From Paralithodes platypus (taxonomy: Eukaryota; Arthropoda; Malacostraca; Decapoda; Lithodidae): a DNA stretch of 64,000 nt. The DNA lies in contig CM064501.1 of the NCBI GenBank assembly GCA_032716605.1, forward strand, positions 19,696,687 to 19,760,686. Direction: 5' to 3'. Positions 31,453 through 42,899 of this stretch are shown here, piece by piece. Position numbers and translations under genes: made by a program. Positions within the stretch are counted from its first letter, which is position 1; every line of letters starts with the position of its first letter. The notes beneath the pieces were generated by a model. The model searched no databases. It saw only the letters and a list, made by a program, of their open reading frames with translations, and was not told the DNA's origin.

Positions 31453-34400
31453 CAATATCTTGTTCTGTGGGGGCACACCTGGCCCAAACCCACCATGAAC
31501 CCCAGATACTGCACGGTAGCCTGCACAAAATCACACTTTCCCACGTTGACCACCAAGTTTGCCTCGCTTAATTTCTTAAATAGGGATTCTACATGTTCAC
31601 AGTGGCTCTTGAAATCGTCATCGTAGATAATGACGTCGTCCAGGTACACGGTACAGTTCGGAATGTCAGCCACCAACTCGTTCATCAAGCTTTGGGAGGT
31701 CGCTGGTGCGTTCTTTAGACCGTACGGCATGACATTACAACGATATGTAGCACCATCCACACAAAACCACACACCTCTTTCGCCCGTTCAGACAAAGGCA
31801 CCTGCCAGTAACCTTTTACCAGGTCCACCTGGGTCAACAACTTGGCCCTGCCAATCTTGTCTACACAGTCATCAACCCGGGGAAGAGGATATGGGTTGGT
31901 GGGAGTCAAGCCGTTTAGCCTGCGGTAATCAACACAGAAGCGCACCTTGCCATCCGGCTTAGGTTGCAGCGTTACGGGAGATGTCCACTTTACCGCCCCC
32001 TTCTCGATCAGTCCCTGTTGCAACATATAATCCAACTCCGCCCGGAGGGCCGGAAGTTTAATAGGGGGCACCCTATAGGGCACTGATTTGAAGGGTGGGT
32101 GGTCTCCGACGTCAACGTCGTGCACCTCATGAGTAGTGAGGCCTGGGTGTTCCGCAAATACAGTAGGGTATAAACAGAATAGGCGCTCGACAGCCACACG
32201 CTGTTGCTCAGGTATGTGTTGCAAAGCCTCATGAGCCGCCTGTCTCGTGTTTCCCGCCCACTGATCTGCAGAAACAAGATAATCCCAGTTGTCATCCACC
32301 TGCGCAGGATTGTCCCGTTCTCCTTCTCCACCTTGACTGCTGAAAGTCATCACGGGGACAGTGAGAGGCTCAGGTGGGCGCCTCACATACTCCTTCATCA
32401 GGTTGACATGACATAACTGATTCCTCTTACACCTGTCTGGAGTGGCCACCAGGTAATCTAAGTCCGAGAGCTTCTCTGCTACCCTATAAGGACCAGCGTA
32501 CTTTGCGGATAAGGGGTGACCTACAAGAGGGAGTAGTATCAACACCTCCTGACCCACGTGAAACTCCCTGAGTTTCACCTTGTGGTCGTACCTGTCCTTC
32601 ATGAGGGCCTGAGAGCCTACCAGATTGCGGCCAGCTAACTCCAGACTACGCAACATTCGTTCTCTACTCTCAAGTTCGACAGCACCGTCACTACACTTTA
32701 GAACCTCCGGGTCTTCTAGCTGCAATTTGCGAATATCTGAGGGAACTAGCCTGTCTAAGTGTTTGCGAAACAACTCATGCCCTCCCCCAACATCGAACTT
32801 TGCATCCCGTTGCTCTCTCCGTGTATACCGTTGCTGCCTCTGAGTCTCTTTAAGCCCTGCCTCTACACTCTCAGTGACAGGTGGTGGTGCTTCTCCAGAC
32901 TCTAATAACGGTGCTAATACTGAGTCCCCGAGAAGCGCTGCTGGTACTAGACTCTCCACCGTATCAGCTTTCAGCACCTTCTCGTGACCGTTCCTCCACT
33001 TATTTGAAGACTGTTGGTTAGGCTGTGACTCCCTGAATGCGAGAGATCTGGTTACAACACACGCCATTGGTTGCACCTGACACTTCTCAACCCACCCCTG
33101 TTCCTCCCTACTCACGTTGGCCGGCTCCTCGGCAACGACTAAGGGTGAAACCTTAGAAGCAGGCACCGCAAAGTCATTGCCGAGAAGGAGATCGACGCCC
33201 CCAACAGGCAATTTCTCCACGATTCCCACATCCAGTTCGCGAGTCACACCGTCAACTTCAAGCTCCATTCTAACAAGCGGGTATGACCTAGTTGCATTAA
33301 CTCCCTGCACCACAACTACCCGCGCCGCGTTTATGGGTCTACCAGTGAAATTCTTCAAGAGTGTCTGAGAGGCACCTGTGTCACGCAAAAGCTGTACCCC
33401 GTGCTTCTTGCCCCCCCACTTCACGCAGCCATGCCCTCTATGGTCGCAAAAGGCATCGCGGACAGGGTTCGAGCCTTCCGGATCCTTCTTCACTGGCGGT
33501 GCTCCATCCTCTGATCTTATGCCTCCAGCAAACACAGAAGACTTCTGGAACACCCCAATGCTGCGAGCCAATGACACAGCCACCGTGGGAGGTCTGCTCG
33601 GACAAGCTTTTGCCATGTGCCCCTCTTTGTGACAGTGATAACACTCAAATTTCCCCTTGGACTTATACTGAGGTGTAAAAGTCCCCTGACCCTTCTTAAA
33701 CGGGGCGGTGCTAGGTTTGTGATCAGTCTTGGTGTCATTGCTTTTAAATTTATGTGTGTCCATATTCCGGGGAGGGGGGGGGTAACGCTCCTTAACGCCT
33801 ACATCGTTTCTCTGTGCAGAGCCGCACCCCCGAATTAGTGACAACCGACGATCAGCCATCTCTGCTGCTTCTACGAGAGTTCTTGGGTTCTTCTCTTTAA
33901 GGTTTAAAGTCAAGTCGCCGCCCGTACACTTATAAAACTGCTCTAAAAGCATCAACTGTTTCATCTCATCAAACATAGTTGTCTTCTCTGATCTGAGCCA
34001 GTTTCCCATAGCGTCGGACAGGTCCCGGGCGTGCTCCAAGAAGGTACTGTCTCGCCCCTTAGTCACACCCCGGAACTTTAACCTATATGTCTCGGGTTGT
34101 AGCTCGTATGCCCGCAGGACAGCCTCCTTGAGCTCCTCATAAACAACGCAGGACTCCAAAGGCAGTGCATCGTAAGCCTTGAGCCCCTTACCTACGAGTC
34201 TAGAGGACACAAGGGCCGCCCACTTAACTTCAGGCCACTGATGCTCCCGGCACTTCTTCTCAAATCTATTGAAAAACTCAGTGACACCAGACTCATCAAA
34301 TACAGGGACCAGTTTGAGAAGGTGCGACAGAGACTGATCATACGCACGGTTTCCAGTACCGAGTCGCTGTCCCGTCGTCTCAACACGAGACTTCTCTAAA

Positions 34401-35082
34401 TCCATGTCAGCACAGTATCTTGTAGATTCTAGTTCAGTCCTAAGCTCAGCTTCCCTCGTCTGTTGCTGCATCCTAGCCAGCTCTTTTCTCTCTTCTATCT
34501 TAGCTATCTCATTTCTCTCTTCTATCTTAGCTAGCTCTTTTCTCTCTTCCATCTTAGCTAGCTCTATCTGCTGTTGACTCTGATGTTGCATCTTTGCCAT
34601 CTCGAGCTGAAAGAGCATCTCCGGGGTCAAACCTTGAGGAGGAGGAGGAGATGCAATGATGTTAGAAATACCCGGTGATCTCCCCAGGGGCAAACCACCC
34701 TGCCAGTCACTACCGACCTGCGGAAGCGTGCTCAGGGTCGGTACTCCAATAGGAGGATTGGGAGTCGAGTGAAGGGGAAGCTCGGCCAAAGGGCTCTGAG
34801 GACTCACCCTACCTCGTACGCCAGTCACACCACCCAGCACACACGTCATCAGGTCATCCTTGGTCATGCCACTAGTACATACATGACCGATAGCTGCGGC
34901 TAAGCACTGGAGACACCGTAACGATTCATACCCACCAACCGGTCGGAAGTAGCAGGCCATTGTAAAAAATTCCTTGCATCCTCCTCACTGTTCACCAAGT
35001 TAACAACCTGCCCATGCTGCTGCTCCTCAGCTTCTACATCACGTACTGTGTCTTCATCCTGCACTGATCCGCTATAAGACAT
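31453..35082 (-). pseudogene. Gag-Pol (5' part) of element A2, integrase core missing
   Basis: It has the same organisation as A1 from the ATG at 35082: SAP-like region, coiled coil, SCAN-like capsid part, zinc knuckle, DTGAS protease, integrase tail and RT to YLDD and YLGF. The same clean absence of the integrase core is present. Private lesions are a two-base insertion near 34912 that shifts Gag, a 6-bp loss in the coiled-coil repeat near 34515, and a one-base loss in the RT near 31758. It also shares the A1 frameshift near 31470. The 3' part of the gene is at 21386-22002, beyond element B. Confidence 0.85.
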
Positions 35083-35338
35083 GATGCTCACTGAAGATTT
35101 TTCACTTTGATACACAAAAAAGAAGTACCCCAAACTCTTATACCACAATATTCACAATAAAAAATTCTCGGAGACAGCTTAAGTGCTATATTACTTTGCT
35201 AAAACAAAACAATCTTGCATGTCCTCAAAAAATATTCCACAAAATCAACAAATGTTCACTGCCTAAACTGTGAGAAAAATCTGCACAATAACCTGCAATT
35301 ATATGTCAGTTCACCAAATCCTGAGCTAGGTCGCCATT

Positions 35339-37161
35339 TGTTACGATCGGGTCTCGTATAAATCAGTGGCTCTTATACATTGGACTAGACTGGCATAAAT
35401 GCAACAACGGAAACGCTAGATCCAACCCCTGATATATAATCCCGTCGAACAAAGAACACATATACACTCCAGAGTTATATCTGCGATAGCGGGGTATCTT
35501 AACTCTCAGTATCTATGTGCTTCTACTATAGGCTGATGTTCTCTGAAACAGCCCATTACCTATAACATATGGTTGCTTAGTTTTGGTACACAAGGAAAAG
35601 ATAGTTAACTTAATTAAATCACAAGAGTGATCTAATGCAAACAAGAAGAAGGTTTACTTAACGTTACTTTAATCAATAATATCTGTCACTCCTTTATGAA
35701 AGAAAGTGTTGTAAAGTCCTCAAGCACCGAACAAGGAATCTTCTGAATAATGTCGGATGCTACTAAGAAGAACGTATCGGAAATGGAACCACAAAATAGC
35801 AGGAGGCAGGACAATGCACGTGTAGGCTAAATACACAAAAAGGCTGGACATATAATGTTATTGGACACAAGAATATTATAAGCGGTGCAACTGTAATAAC
35901 GCTCGCCACGAAAAAGTAGTACTCCTATTAACAAAACCGGTCTATGCTGGTTGTGTCTCTCTACAGCAACCTAGACCTCAAAATGCTTGTGTAAAAATAA
36001 GGGGTATGCATAAAAGAGTATATGATCTAATCCAGCTAATGTCTACCCGGGTTAATAAAGTCTAGCTGGGATGCGCAAAGGTACAGAATTCTGGTGGAGC
36101 AAGGCAGCTCCTAGCCTAGTGTGGACCTTGGGTCTGTGCGGCCTGATTACGTTAATATGAAGGGGTGCTCTCTTGAGGATTCTCGATCACAAGTATCGAT
36201 TATCCTCCTGGCGACCCTCAAAAGTAAAAGCAAATAGAGTTAGAACAGTGTTGGGTGGATTAGGCAAGCAGCCCTCACGCACTACACAGTCTAAACTCCA
36301 AGGTACACAGACAAAAGATCCACCCAGGTAACCCACAGAATCCGTAGTGTCGTGTAGCTCAAAAGTAGCCTACACACAGTGAAAACACCAACAGCAAGGT
36401 ACCTGATCCCTAGTCTAGCATTATTTAACCCTGTAGAAACATTAGTGATTGATGGAGACAGTCTGAGAAATACAATCTCCCAAAAAGACAATGACTATCT
36501 TCAACCTTAACCTAGTACATAAGAAATGTGAGATCCAGCATATAATACAGTCTGGCCACCAATTCAAGGTGTGGATGCAGAGAACCAGAGGGGGATTGAT
36601 ATTAATAAAAGGTGAGGAAGTAGTGGAAATGATAGAGGCAGTAGGAGAGAAAGATTCTAAGACAAGAGAGTGGAACAGTTCATGGGAGATGCTTAGAGTA
36701 TGCTGTCTGGAAAGGATCTGACAAGGATATTCCCCTGGACCTCCTGGCTGGAGTCCCAGTTCGCAGGAATGGCACGAGGGCGCGCGACAGTCGCCCAGTA
36801 AGCAGCCGCCTAGTAGGCAGTGTTAGGCAGGAGGCAACGAATCCCGCGAGGCCTATGTAAGGGGGCCAGCCACGCGCCACACTCACCACCAAGTCACACC
36901 ACCTGGTCTCTCTCTCTCTCTCTCTCTCTCTCCCGCTTGCCTTCCCATCATTCAACTACTTAACACAATACTTTCAATTGACTAAATAAAGTAGAAAGGA
37001 TTGTGACAGACGAAAATAAAGAACAGTTCTGAACTGTCTGCAACACAAGCTTTCTCGAGAAGGAAAGTACACAATGATAGGTAGACTGTAGCTATATTCT
37101 CTGCCCGGGCGAGTCCTAGCGAGTAAGCCATGTGGTTCTGGGGGAAGCGGTGAGCGTCACA
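35339..37161 (-). repeat. 5' LTR of element A2
   Basis: From TGTGAC at 37161 to TAACA at 35339 on the minus strand, 1823 bp. Compared with the left partial LTR it lacks about 190 bp, with gtagac at both deletion edges (near 37081). Confidence 0.85.
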
Positions 37162-37653
37162 AATGATGTTCACAATGTCCCGAAATTGCTCAAATATGTC
37201 AAATTACCATTCTATGGAAGAGCTAGCTATGATTTCAGGAAAAATCTATCCAAAATTCTTCGCACTAAATTTCCGGCTGTCAATTTCAGAATTTTTTTCA
37301 CAAACCATTGTAGGGTTAAATAATTTTTTAAAATCAAAGATCTGATCCCTGACATGACTTCCAACATTGTTTATAAGTTCACGTGTCCTCATTGTCCTAT
37401 GAGGTATGTCGGATGCTCTACCCGAGCATTTCGATCTAGAATATTGGAACATGTTGGAAGGAGTGTTCGTACGGGACAGATCCTTGGCAAGCAACAATTT
37501 TCGGCAATTCGGGATCACTCTCATGAATGTGATCACATCTTCGGTGAAAAAGATTTTAAAATCATAGGTAGATTTTCTAACAGAACAGAGACCCTTATCG
37601 GTGAGAAATATTATATAAATAAGATTAAACCTGGGTTGTACACATGCATGTAA
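37162..37653 (+). pseudogene. PLE RT tail and GIY-YIG endonuclease
   Basis: The frame reads through LKYVKLPFYG (RT thumb side) and stops at TAA 37321-37323. In the same frame it continues with FFKIKDLIPD, then GIY-YIG: NIVYKFTCPHC, RYVGCSTR, RILEHVGRS, a His-rich DHSHECDH segment and the catalytic Glu region LIGEKYYINKIKPGL. Only one in-frame stop and the missing 5' half break it. Confidence 0.75.
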
Positions 37654-37879
37654 ATTATATTATGCTAGGATTAATTGTTTTCATTTAGCGTCAGTAACAT
37701 CGTATATCTTTTATTTTCGTTCAACGTATATCCCTTTCATTATATAAGAGTTCTGTTAAATTCGTTTAGTGTCATAAGAGTATTGTTTTCATAATTCGCA
37801 TTTTTATTTTCAATTAATTTCGTTTGCTCCTAAGTATAATTATGAAGTTTATTCTTTAGTCGTATTGTTTCAATAATTA

Positions 37880-38141
37880 TTTACTATTAGGTAACCCCCT
37901 CTATATTATATAAAGTGCCCTGGTAACATAGGTTTACTATTAGGTAACCCCCTCTATATTATATAAAGTGCCCTGGTAACATAGGTTTACTATTAGGTAA
38001 CCCCCTCTATATTATAAGTGCCCTGGTAACATAGGTTTACTATTAGGTAACCCCCTCTATATTATATAAAGTGCCCTGGTAACATAGGTTTACTATTAGG
38101 TAACCCCCTCTATATTATATATGTGCCCTGGTAACATAGGT
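37880..38141 (+). repeat. Five tandem copies of a 53-bp unit
   Basis: Units begin tttactattaggtaacccc and end gccctggtaacatagg. Starts are at 37880, 37933, 37986, 38036 and 38089; the third unit lacks 3 bp. It lies in the PLE 3' region. Copies are nearly identical, so the array is recent or homogenised. Confidence 0.9.
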
Positions 38142-38339
38142 TTTCATTCTGTATTAGGATCGCACCCGCGCCTGACCCCTTAGATGTGTAAGTACTATAT
38201 ACTTGTTAATTTCATAACATTGTATACATTTTAGCTATATTAGGACATTTTATTATTTCGTAGTGTTATTAATACATTTGTGGTCCACGATTTAACTTAT
38301 ATTAGTTTCTTAATAAAGTAATTTATTTTTAGGACCGGT

Positions 38340-38400
38340 ATCCAAGCCTGATGATGGACCAAGATAGTCCGAAATATTGAATAAAGCTACCAAGATGAAC
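38340..38400 (+). ncRNA. Hammerhead-ribozyme-like motif in PLE 3' end
   Basis: CTGATGA (38348-38354), one T, a GGAC/GTCC stem with a 7-base loop, then GAAA (38371-38374). A palindromic ATAT and AATAAAG follow. Hammerhead motifs are known in Penelope-like elements. The extra T and weak stem I make activity uncertain. Confidence 0.5.
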
Positions 38401-38433
38401 ACGGTCGTTGCCCTTATCCTCCTGTTTCTCTTA

Positions 38434-38460
38434 TAAATATATATATATATATATATAAAT
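38434..38460. repeat. (TA)n microsatellite
   Basis: TA dinucleotide run between the two PLE 3' ends. Confidence 0.9.
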
Positions 38461-38484
38461 AGAAAAACCAGCGCTTGGATGAAC

Positions 38485-38535
38485 ATCTTTATTGTGGGAC
38501 GTTTCGGCTTACACACAAGCCATCTTCAGCCTAAC
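38485..38535 (-). ncRNA. Hammerhead-ribozyme-like motif, minus strand
   Basis: On the minus strand: CTGAAGA (38529-38523), one T, a GGCTT/AAGCC stem with a 6-base loop, then GAAACGTC (about 38505-38498). ACGT is self-complementary, so a stem III would need two molecules, as in dimeric hammerheads. The layout is the same as in the facing PLE. Confidence 0.55.
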
Positions 38536-39164
38536 GTAAGACAAAAAGGGCCTACATAAATATTTGCATATTACTAATGGTTAATATTTAAAACGTGTAG
38601 GAGAATTATGATTATAATTATAATTAAATTATAATTATACTAAAATTAAGTAGGTTGGCAACACGAAATACAAGTAAATTGTACGAAAGGGGGGAGACAA
38701 TTAAATATTGAAAACAACAAGTGTAGAAACGGGTTCGCATTAAAGTAGAATGGGTTCGCAGAAATATAATTGTAAACACCAAATTTTTTTGAAAAATTGG
38801 AATATGTATGTTATGTACGAAATGCATTAAATTAGCATGAAAGGTAGTGAAACTATATAAGAAAGCCACTAGAGTAACATTATTACAGATGGAAATTGAA
38901 AATTAAGAAACTAATTCAATCATTCAGAGAATCAGACAAAATCACTAAGCACTAAAATATATAAATGTTACAAATTAAGTTTTAATTATAATGCAAAACA
39001 CATTGAAATAGTACAAAAGGGGGAAAAAACTATATAGGAAGACATTAAACTAAAAGTAGAGTGTGGTTAAGGAATTAGTATAGAATGTGGACATATCTAA
39101 TAAGACAATAGAACTAATGGAAGAGAACCTACATAATAAAACTGGAAAACATACCACAAGATAC

Positions 39165-39565
39165 TTAGAAGCAAAGTAAGGGGGTGGAAGTCTCGTGTGT
39201 GCCCAGGGTTGGGCGTAGTTTTTGAAATAAAAGAGACTCTGATAGAAGGCGTGTGGTGTCGTCTACGGCTGTGTGAAGAATGGAGAAATCCGAAGGATGT
39301 ATTGGGTGGCCTGAAGCTTCAGAGTGTTCTCTTATGGCCGAATGAGAAGGTTTTGATAGAAGGAAACCAGTTCTGAATGACCTACCCCGATGCTCCGAAA
39401 TCCTAGCAGTGAGATGGCGCTTTGACTGTTCAATATAAGTGGAATTACACCCACTACATTTGAAAAGATACACCACTGAGGATTGCAGAGATTCGGGAAT
39501 TCGGTCTTTGAACTTGAAACAATTACCCAAGGAACTCTGTGACTTAAATACAACTCTCAATGATA
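39165..39565 (-). pseudogene. GIY-YIG endonuclease of the second PLE
   Basis: FKFKDRIPESLQSSVVYLF leads into the GIY half. The YIG half reads TYIEQSKRHL, so the conserved Gly is replaced by Glu. ARISEHRGRSFRTG, HSAIREHSE and a Glu in RLLSESLLF follow. It ends at TAG 39165. The reading frame upstream of about 39565 is LINE tail, not PLE. Confidence 0.72.
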
Positions 39566-41222
39566 TTTTTTTTTTTTTTTTTTTTTCTATGTGATTGAGG
39601 GAGGCAAAAGGCATAACTGCCTATAGCGAGTGCCTCCCCCATAGTTGAAAGAGTGACAGGGCCAAAATCAAGGGACGTTCGAGCCAAAATGCCTGGACAC
39701 ACGGAGTTTGAAGCAATTTAAGTCATAGGAAGAGGGAAAGACTGATTCTGGGAGAGAGTTCCAGAGCTCAGCTGTTGAGTAGAAGAAAGTTTGAGAGTAA
39801 CGTTTCACTCTTGGGTTGGAGAGTTGCACAGAGTAGGGGTGGGATTGAGTTGCAAGACGGGTACCACGTGCCCTACGTAAAGGAGGTGGTATGCACTGGG
39901 ATAGCTCTGAGGAACACTGATTATTATAGTAGCGATAGAATAGCGAGAGAGATGCAACATTGCGGCGGAGAGAGAGAGATTCCAGAGAGTTGGTGAGTGG
40001 ACGGGAGTTAATGATACGAAAGGCCTTCCTTTCAACTTTGTCTAGGAGAGCAGTGTGAGAGGAACCTCCCCACACATGTGAACAATACTCAATACAAGGG
40101 CGCACTATGCCCCTGTACAGAGCAAGAAGCTGTGCAGGGGAAAAGAACCCCCTAAGGCGGTTGAGCACACCCAGCTTCTGGGAGGCTGCCTTAGCAAGAC
40201 TGGTAATATGGTCCTTCCAAATGAGAGCAGAAGAAAAAGAGACACCAAGAATATTGAGAGAAGATGAAGGGTTGATTTTTGTATTGTTGAAGAATAAGGG
40301 ATAGTCCGCTGGGAGATCCTGACGGGTAGATAGATGGAGAAATTGGGTTTTGGAAGCATTAAAGTTAACAAGGTTTTCTCTGCCCCAATTGGAAATAGTA
40401 TTTAGATCAGAATTTAAGAGTTCTATGGCTTCATTACGTTTGTCGTTGAGGGATTGCTGGCTGGGGCGTTCTGAAAAACTAATGGAGTAGTGCAAGGTTG
40501 AGTCGTCTGCGTATGAATGGATGGGAATTAAGGTACAGTTAAGGAGATCATTTATAAAAATTATTAAGAGAATAGGAGATAGGACAGAGCCCTGAGGAAC
40601 ACCGGAGTTTATAGGGTGAGGAAGTGAACAATGGCCGTCCACAACCGCGGCTATGGAACGGCCGGAAAGGAAATTAGAGACAAAGGCACAGATGGAGGGA
40701 TAGAAACCGAAGGAGGGTAGTTTAGAAATTAAAGATTTATGCCAGACTCTATCGAAGGCTTTCGATATGTCTAGTGCAATAGAAAAAGTCTCACCGAAGT
40801 CCCGAAAGGAGGATGACCAAGAGTTAGTAAGATATGAAAGAAGATCACCAGTAGAGCGACCCTTAAGGAAGCCATACTGGCGATCTGAGAGCAGATTATG
40901 AGAAGAGAAATGCTTAAGAAATTTGGAAGCAAGAATAGTTTCAAAAACTTTAGAAAGACAAGAGATAAGAGCAATTGGACGATAGTTGGAGGGTTGAGAG
41001 CGGTCACCCTTCTTTGGGACAGGTTGAATGTGAGCAAACTTCCAGCATGAAGGGAAGACGTTAGAGGATAGACAGAGACGAAAGAGTTTGCCTAGGCAGG
41101 GAGTCAGCACGGAAGCACAGTTTTTGAGAACAACAGGAGGAACACCGTCCGGACCGTACGCCTTATTAGTGTGGATACCTGTGGATAGAAGTCCCGAAAT
41201 AGATTAGTTACTTTGTTTCTTA
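39566..41222 (-). mobile_element. Jockey-type LINE, 5'-truncated, with poly(A)
   Basis: Minus-strand non-LTR element. It ends in a 21-base A tail (39566-39586) and is truncated 5' near 41205-41222. It is inserted into the second PLE. A decayed relative lies at 51890-57168 on the plus strand. Confidence 0.82.
39668..41203 (-). pseudogene. LINE reverse transcriptase, 5'-truncated
   Basis: The frame is open from just after a TAA at 41204-41206 to 39668. Motifs: KAYGPDGVPP, PVPKKGDRSQPSNYRPI, DRQYGFLKGRSTGDLL, ALDISKAFDRVWH, SGVPQGSVLSP, catalytic SYADDSTLH and the C-terminal LNRLRGFFSP and ELWNSLPESVFP. The endonuclease domain is absent, so the copy cannot be autonomous, but no stop or frameshift occurs within the remaining RT. 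Family assignment within the Jockey group is from memory of similar crustacean elements. Confidence 0.82.
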
Positions 41223-41237
41223 TATAAATATATATAT

Positions 41238-42392
41238 TGTTACGAGGGTAGGTTTAGGGGAAAACAGATGCTCAAATAGCCTAGCCCACAGCAGCCTCAC
41301 CCTGCAACAGACACGCTCTTAATATCTGACGCAAACACCAAGACACGCAGGTTCTCTAGGAAAAATGGTTATCTTCCTCTTGGCTCTATTAAAGCAGCAA
41401 CAAGGAGACACAAAAATATCGATTGCCCCCGAGTCTGGTAGATAATGCGTATAATATTTAAGAGTCCTTCTCTTCTAGACTGCACCTAACTGAGGAAATA
41501 TAACGCTGCCAGACTCCCAGACACTTCATAATATGCCCAATCGCTTAGGAATTAGGAATAATATAAAGCCGAAACATGGGGGAGAGTCTGGAGCACTAAT
41601 CTAAGACATGGAACACAAGAGTTGACATACCAGAAGGTTGGGGATATGTTACCCTTGAGCATACCTCCAAACCATTGTGAATGTCAACTTCAATAATGAA
41701 GGAGAAATATACATATAATATCAATAGGCAATGCAGTTAAACAATGGGAAAGAATGCACGGAAGAACAGGGTGAAGCTTATATTTTAAAATTGTCAAAGA
41801 AGTGAATGCAGTAATTTATAGTAAACTAAAGATGTTGAAATAAAACAATATGTTCAATATGACTCCAGCCCCTGCTATGCTCCAATCAAATAAAGAACCA
41901 AAAAGATATATGCGGTATGCAAGGGAAACAAAAGGAGCACGCTTGACAGACACCCACAAGCGATGTTGACACAACGAAAAGCAGGAATAAAGTGAGCTCC
42001 CGCGGCCACGAGATATCCCAGGGCCACGCGAGGGAGGGAAGGAGAGCGCCAGACACCGCCAGACTATGCAATTAACTAGGCAGCCTGTGCTCTCATTAAC
42101 AATACAAAAGTAATCAGGTAAAACATAAGACAACATTGTGTGAACTTATGATAACGAAAACAATCGCACAAAGGCTAAATTAACTAACTTATTTATAGGG
42201 CTGCCCTGACGGCAACACTAGACTACAGGGCGCCACCCAAGGGCTCGCTCGTGGGAATGAAGGCAGAGGCTAGCCTCGCTACCAGGCCCCTCACATGGCA
42301 ACATGACGTCACTGCTGGACACAAGGCTATGTAAATTATTATAACACACATACAACTGAACTGAGGTTATATAAGTTCAGGGGAATGTGACA
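41238..42392 (-). repeat. 3' LTR of element C
   Basis: TGTCACATTCCCC (42392) to CGTAACA (41238) on the minus strand. It contains the intact TTAA (about 41393) and ggcgccaccc (about 42230) sites into which insertions have gone in the other LTR. Confidence 0.88.
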
Positions 42393-42551
42393 CCCTCACA
42401 CCCAGGGGGAGTCTGTTGGTGCATCTTGACCCAACAGACTGTTCATACTTCAATAACACAACAAGACATACACAACTATAGTATTTTTAGTATTTTTATA
42501 GTTTTTATATTTTTGTATTTAAATATTTTCTTCTATACAGAAACACAGCAA

Positions 42552-42636
42552 CTCCTACTTTACGACCCTACGGTGGGCTATATACGGAAACCAACAAGCA
42601 CCAGACGTAAACATGCTAATCAAAACAAAGTAGGAG
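42552..42636 (-). ncRNA. Conserved 3' stem-loop of element C RNA
   Basis: Same ctcctacttt/aaagtaggag stem as in family A (14500-14586), with loop segments ccaacaagcaccagacgtaa and ctaatcaaa also kept. Confidence 0.5.
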
Positions 42637-42899
42637 GCTACACCAACCTCTGACTGAACGGCGAGGGTTCTCCTTAACCCTCTCACATCCTGACGCGATT
42701 TTTGAGCCTATTAGGGATACTTTAAAGCCTTTGTTACCGTCAGGGGTATCTATAAATCTTTAGTTTGTTTACTTCAACCTCTGCAGTTGTCTTTGAGTTA
42801 GCTGTGGGCAGAAAACTAATTTTGGAGATGTAATTATAACAGTGAGAGTAATCTATTTCTTATTGCTAATCTGGCAACCTCTGCGTCCTATGGTCATGA

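Larger units (their letters stand above)
13607..37161 (-). mobile_element. Tandem array of LTR retrotransposon family A (Gmr1-like)
   Basis: The order on the plus axis is partial LTR (13607-14124), internal A1 (14125-19112), complete LTR (19113-20906), internal A2 (20907-35338, split by element B at 22007-31448) and LTR (35339-37161). The central LTR is at once the 5' LTR of A1 and the 3' LTR of A2. Internal regions are about 4988 and 4986 bp once B is removed and are almost identical. They share the same frameshift and the same TGA stop. Unequal recombination or local duplication of an already defective copy is the simplest explanation. The right end sits inside a PLE remnant. Confidence 0.85.
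37162..38410 (+). mobile_element. 3' part of a canonical Penelope-like element
   Basis: It holds an RT C-terminal region and a C-terminal GIY-YIG (classic PLE order), then AT-rich 3' sequence with a five-copy tandem repeat, a hammerhead-like core and an AATAAAG motif. The 5' part is cut by the family A array at 37161. Confidence 0.72.
38461..39565 (-). mobile_element. Second canonical PLE 3' part, opposite orientation
   Basis: On the minus strand it holds GIY-YIG coding sequence (39565-39165), about 630 bases of AT-rich 3' sequence, and a hammerhead-like core followed by AATAAAG. Its 5' side is cut at 39566 by the poly(A) end of a LINE. Confidence 0.7.

Noticed and set aside
31206..31772. 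A 188-codon minus-strand frame with RT motifs at its start
   Set aside because: It crosses the A2/B junction at 31448. The second half is antisense LTR of element B, so it is not a gene.
37880..38141. CRISPR-like array
   Set aside because: Units are contiguous without unique spacers, in an animal transposon context. It is a plain tandem repeat.
41886..42136. Overlapping minus-strand ORFs in both C LTRs (also 49428-49748)
   Set aside because: They are LTR sequence without motifs. The ORFs are repeated only as part of the LTR.
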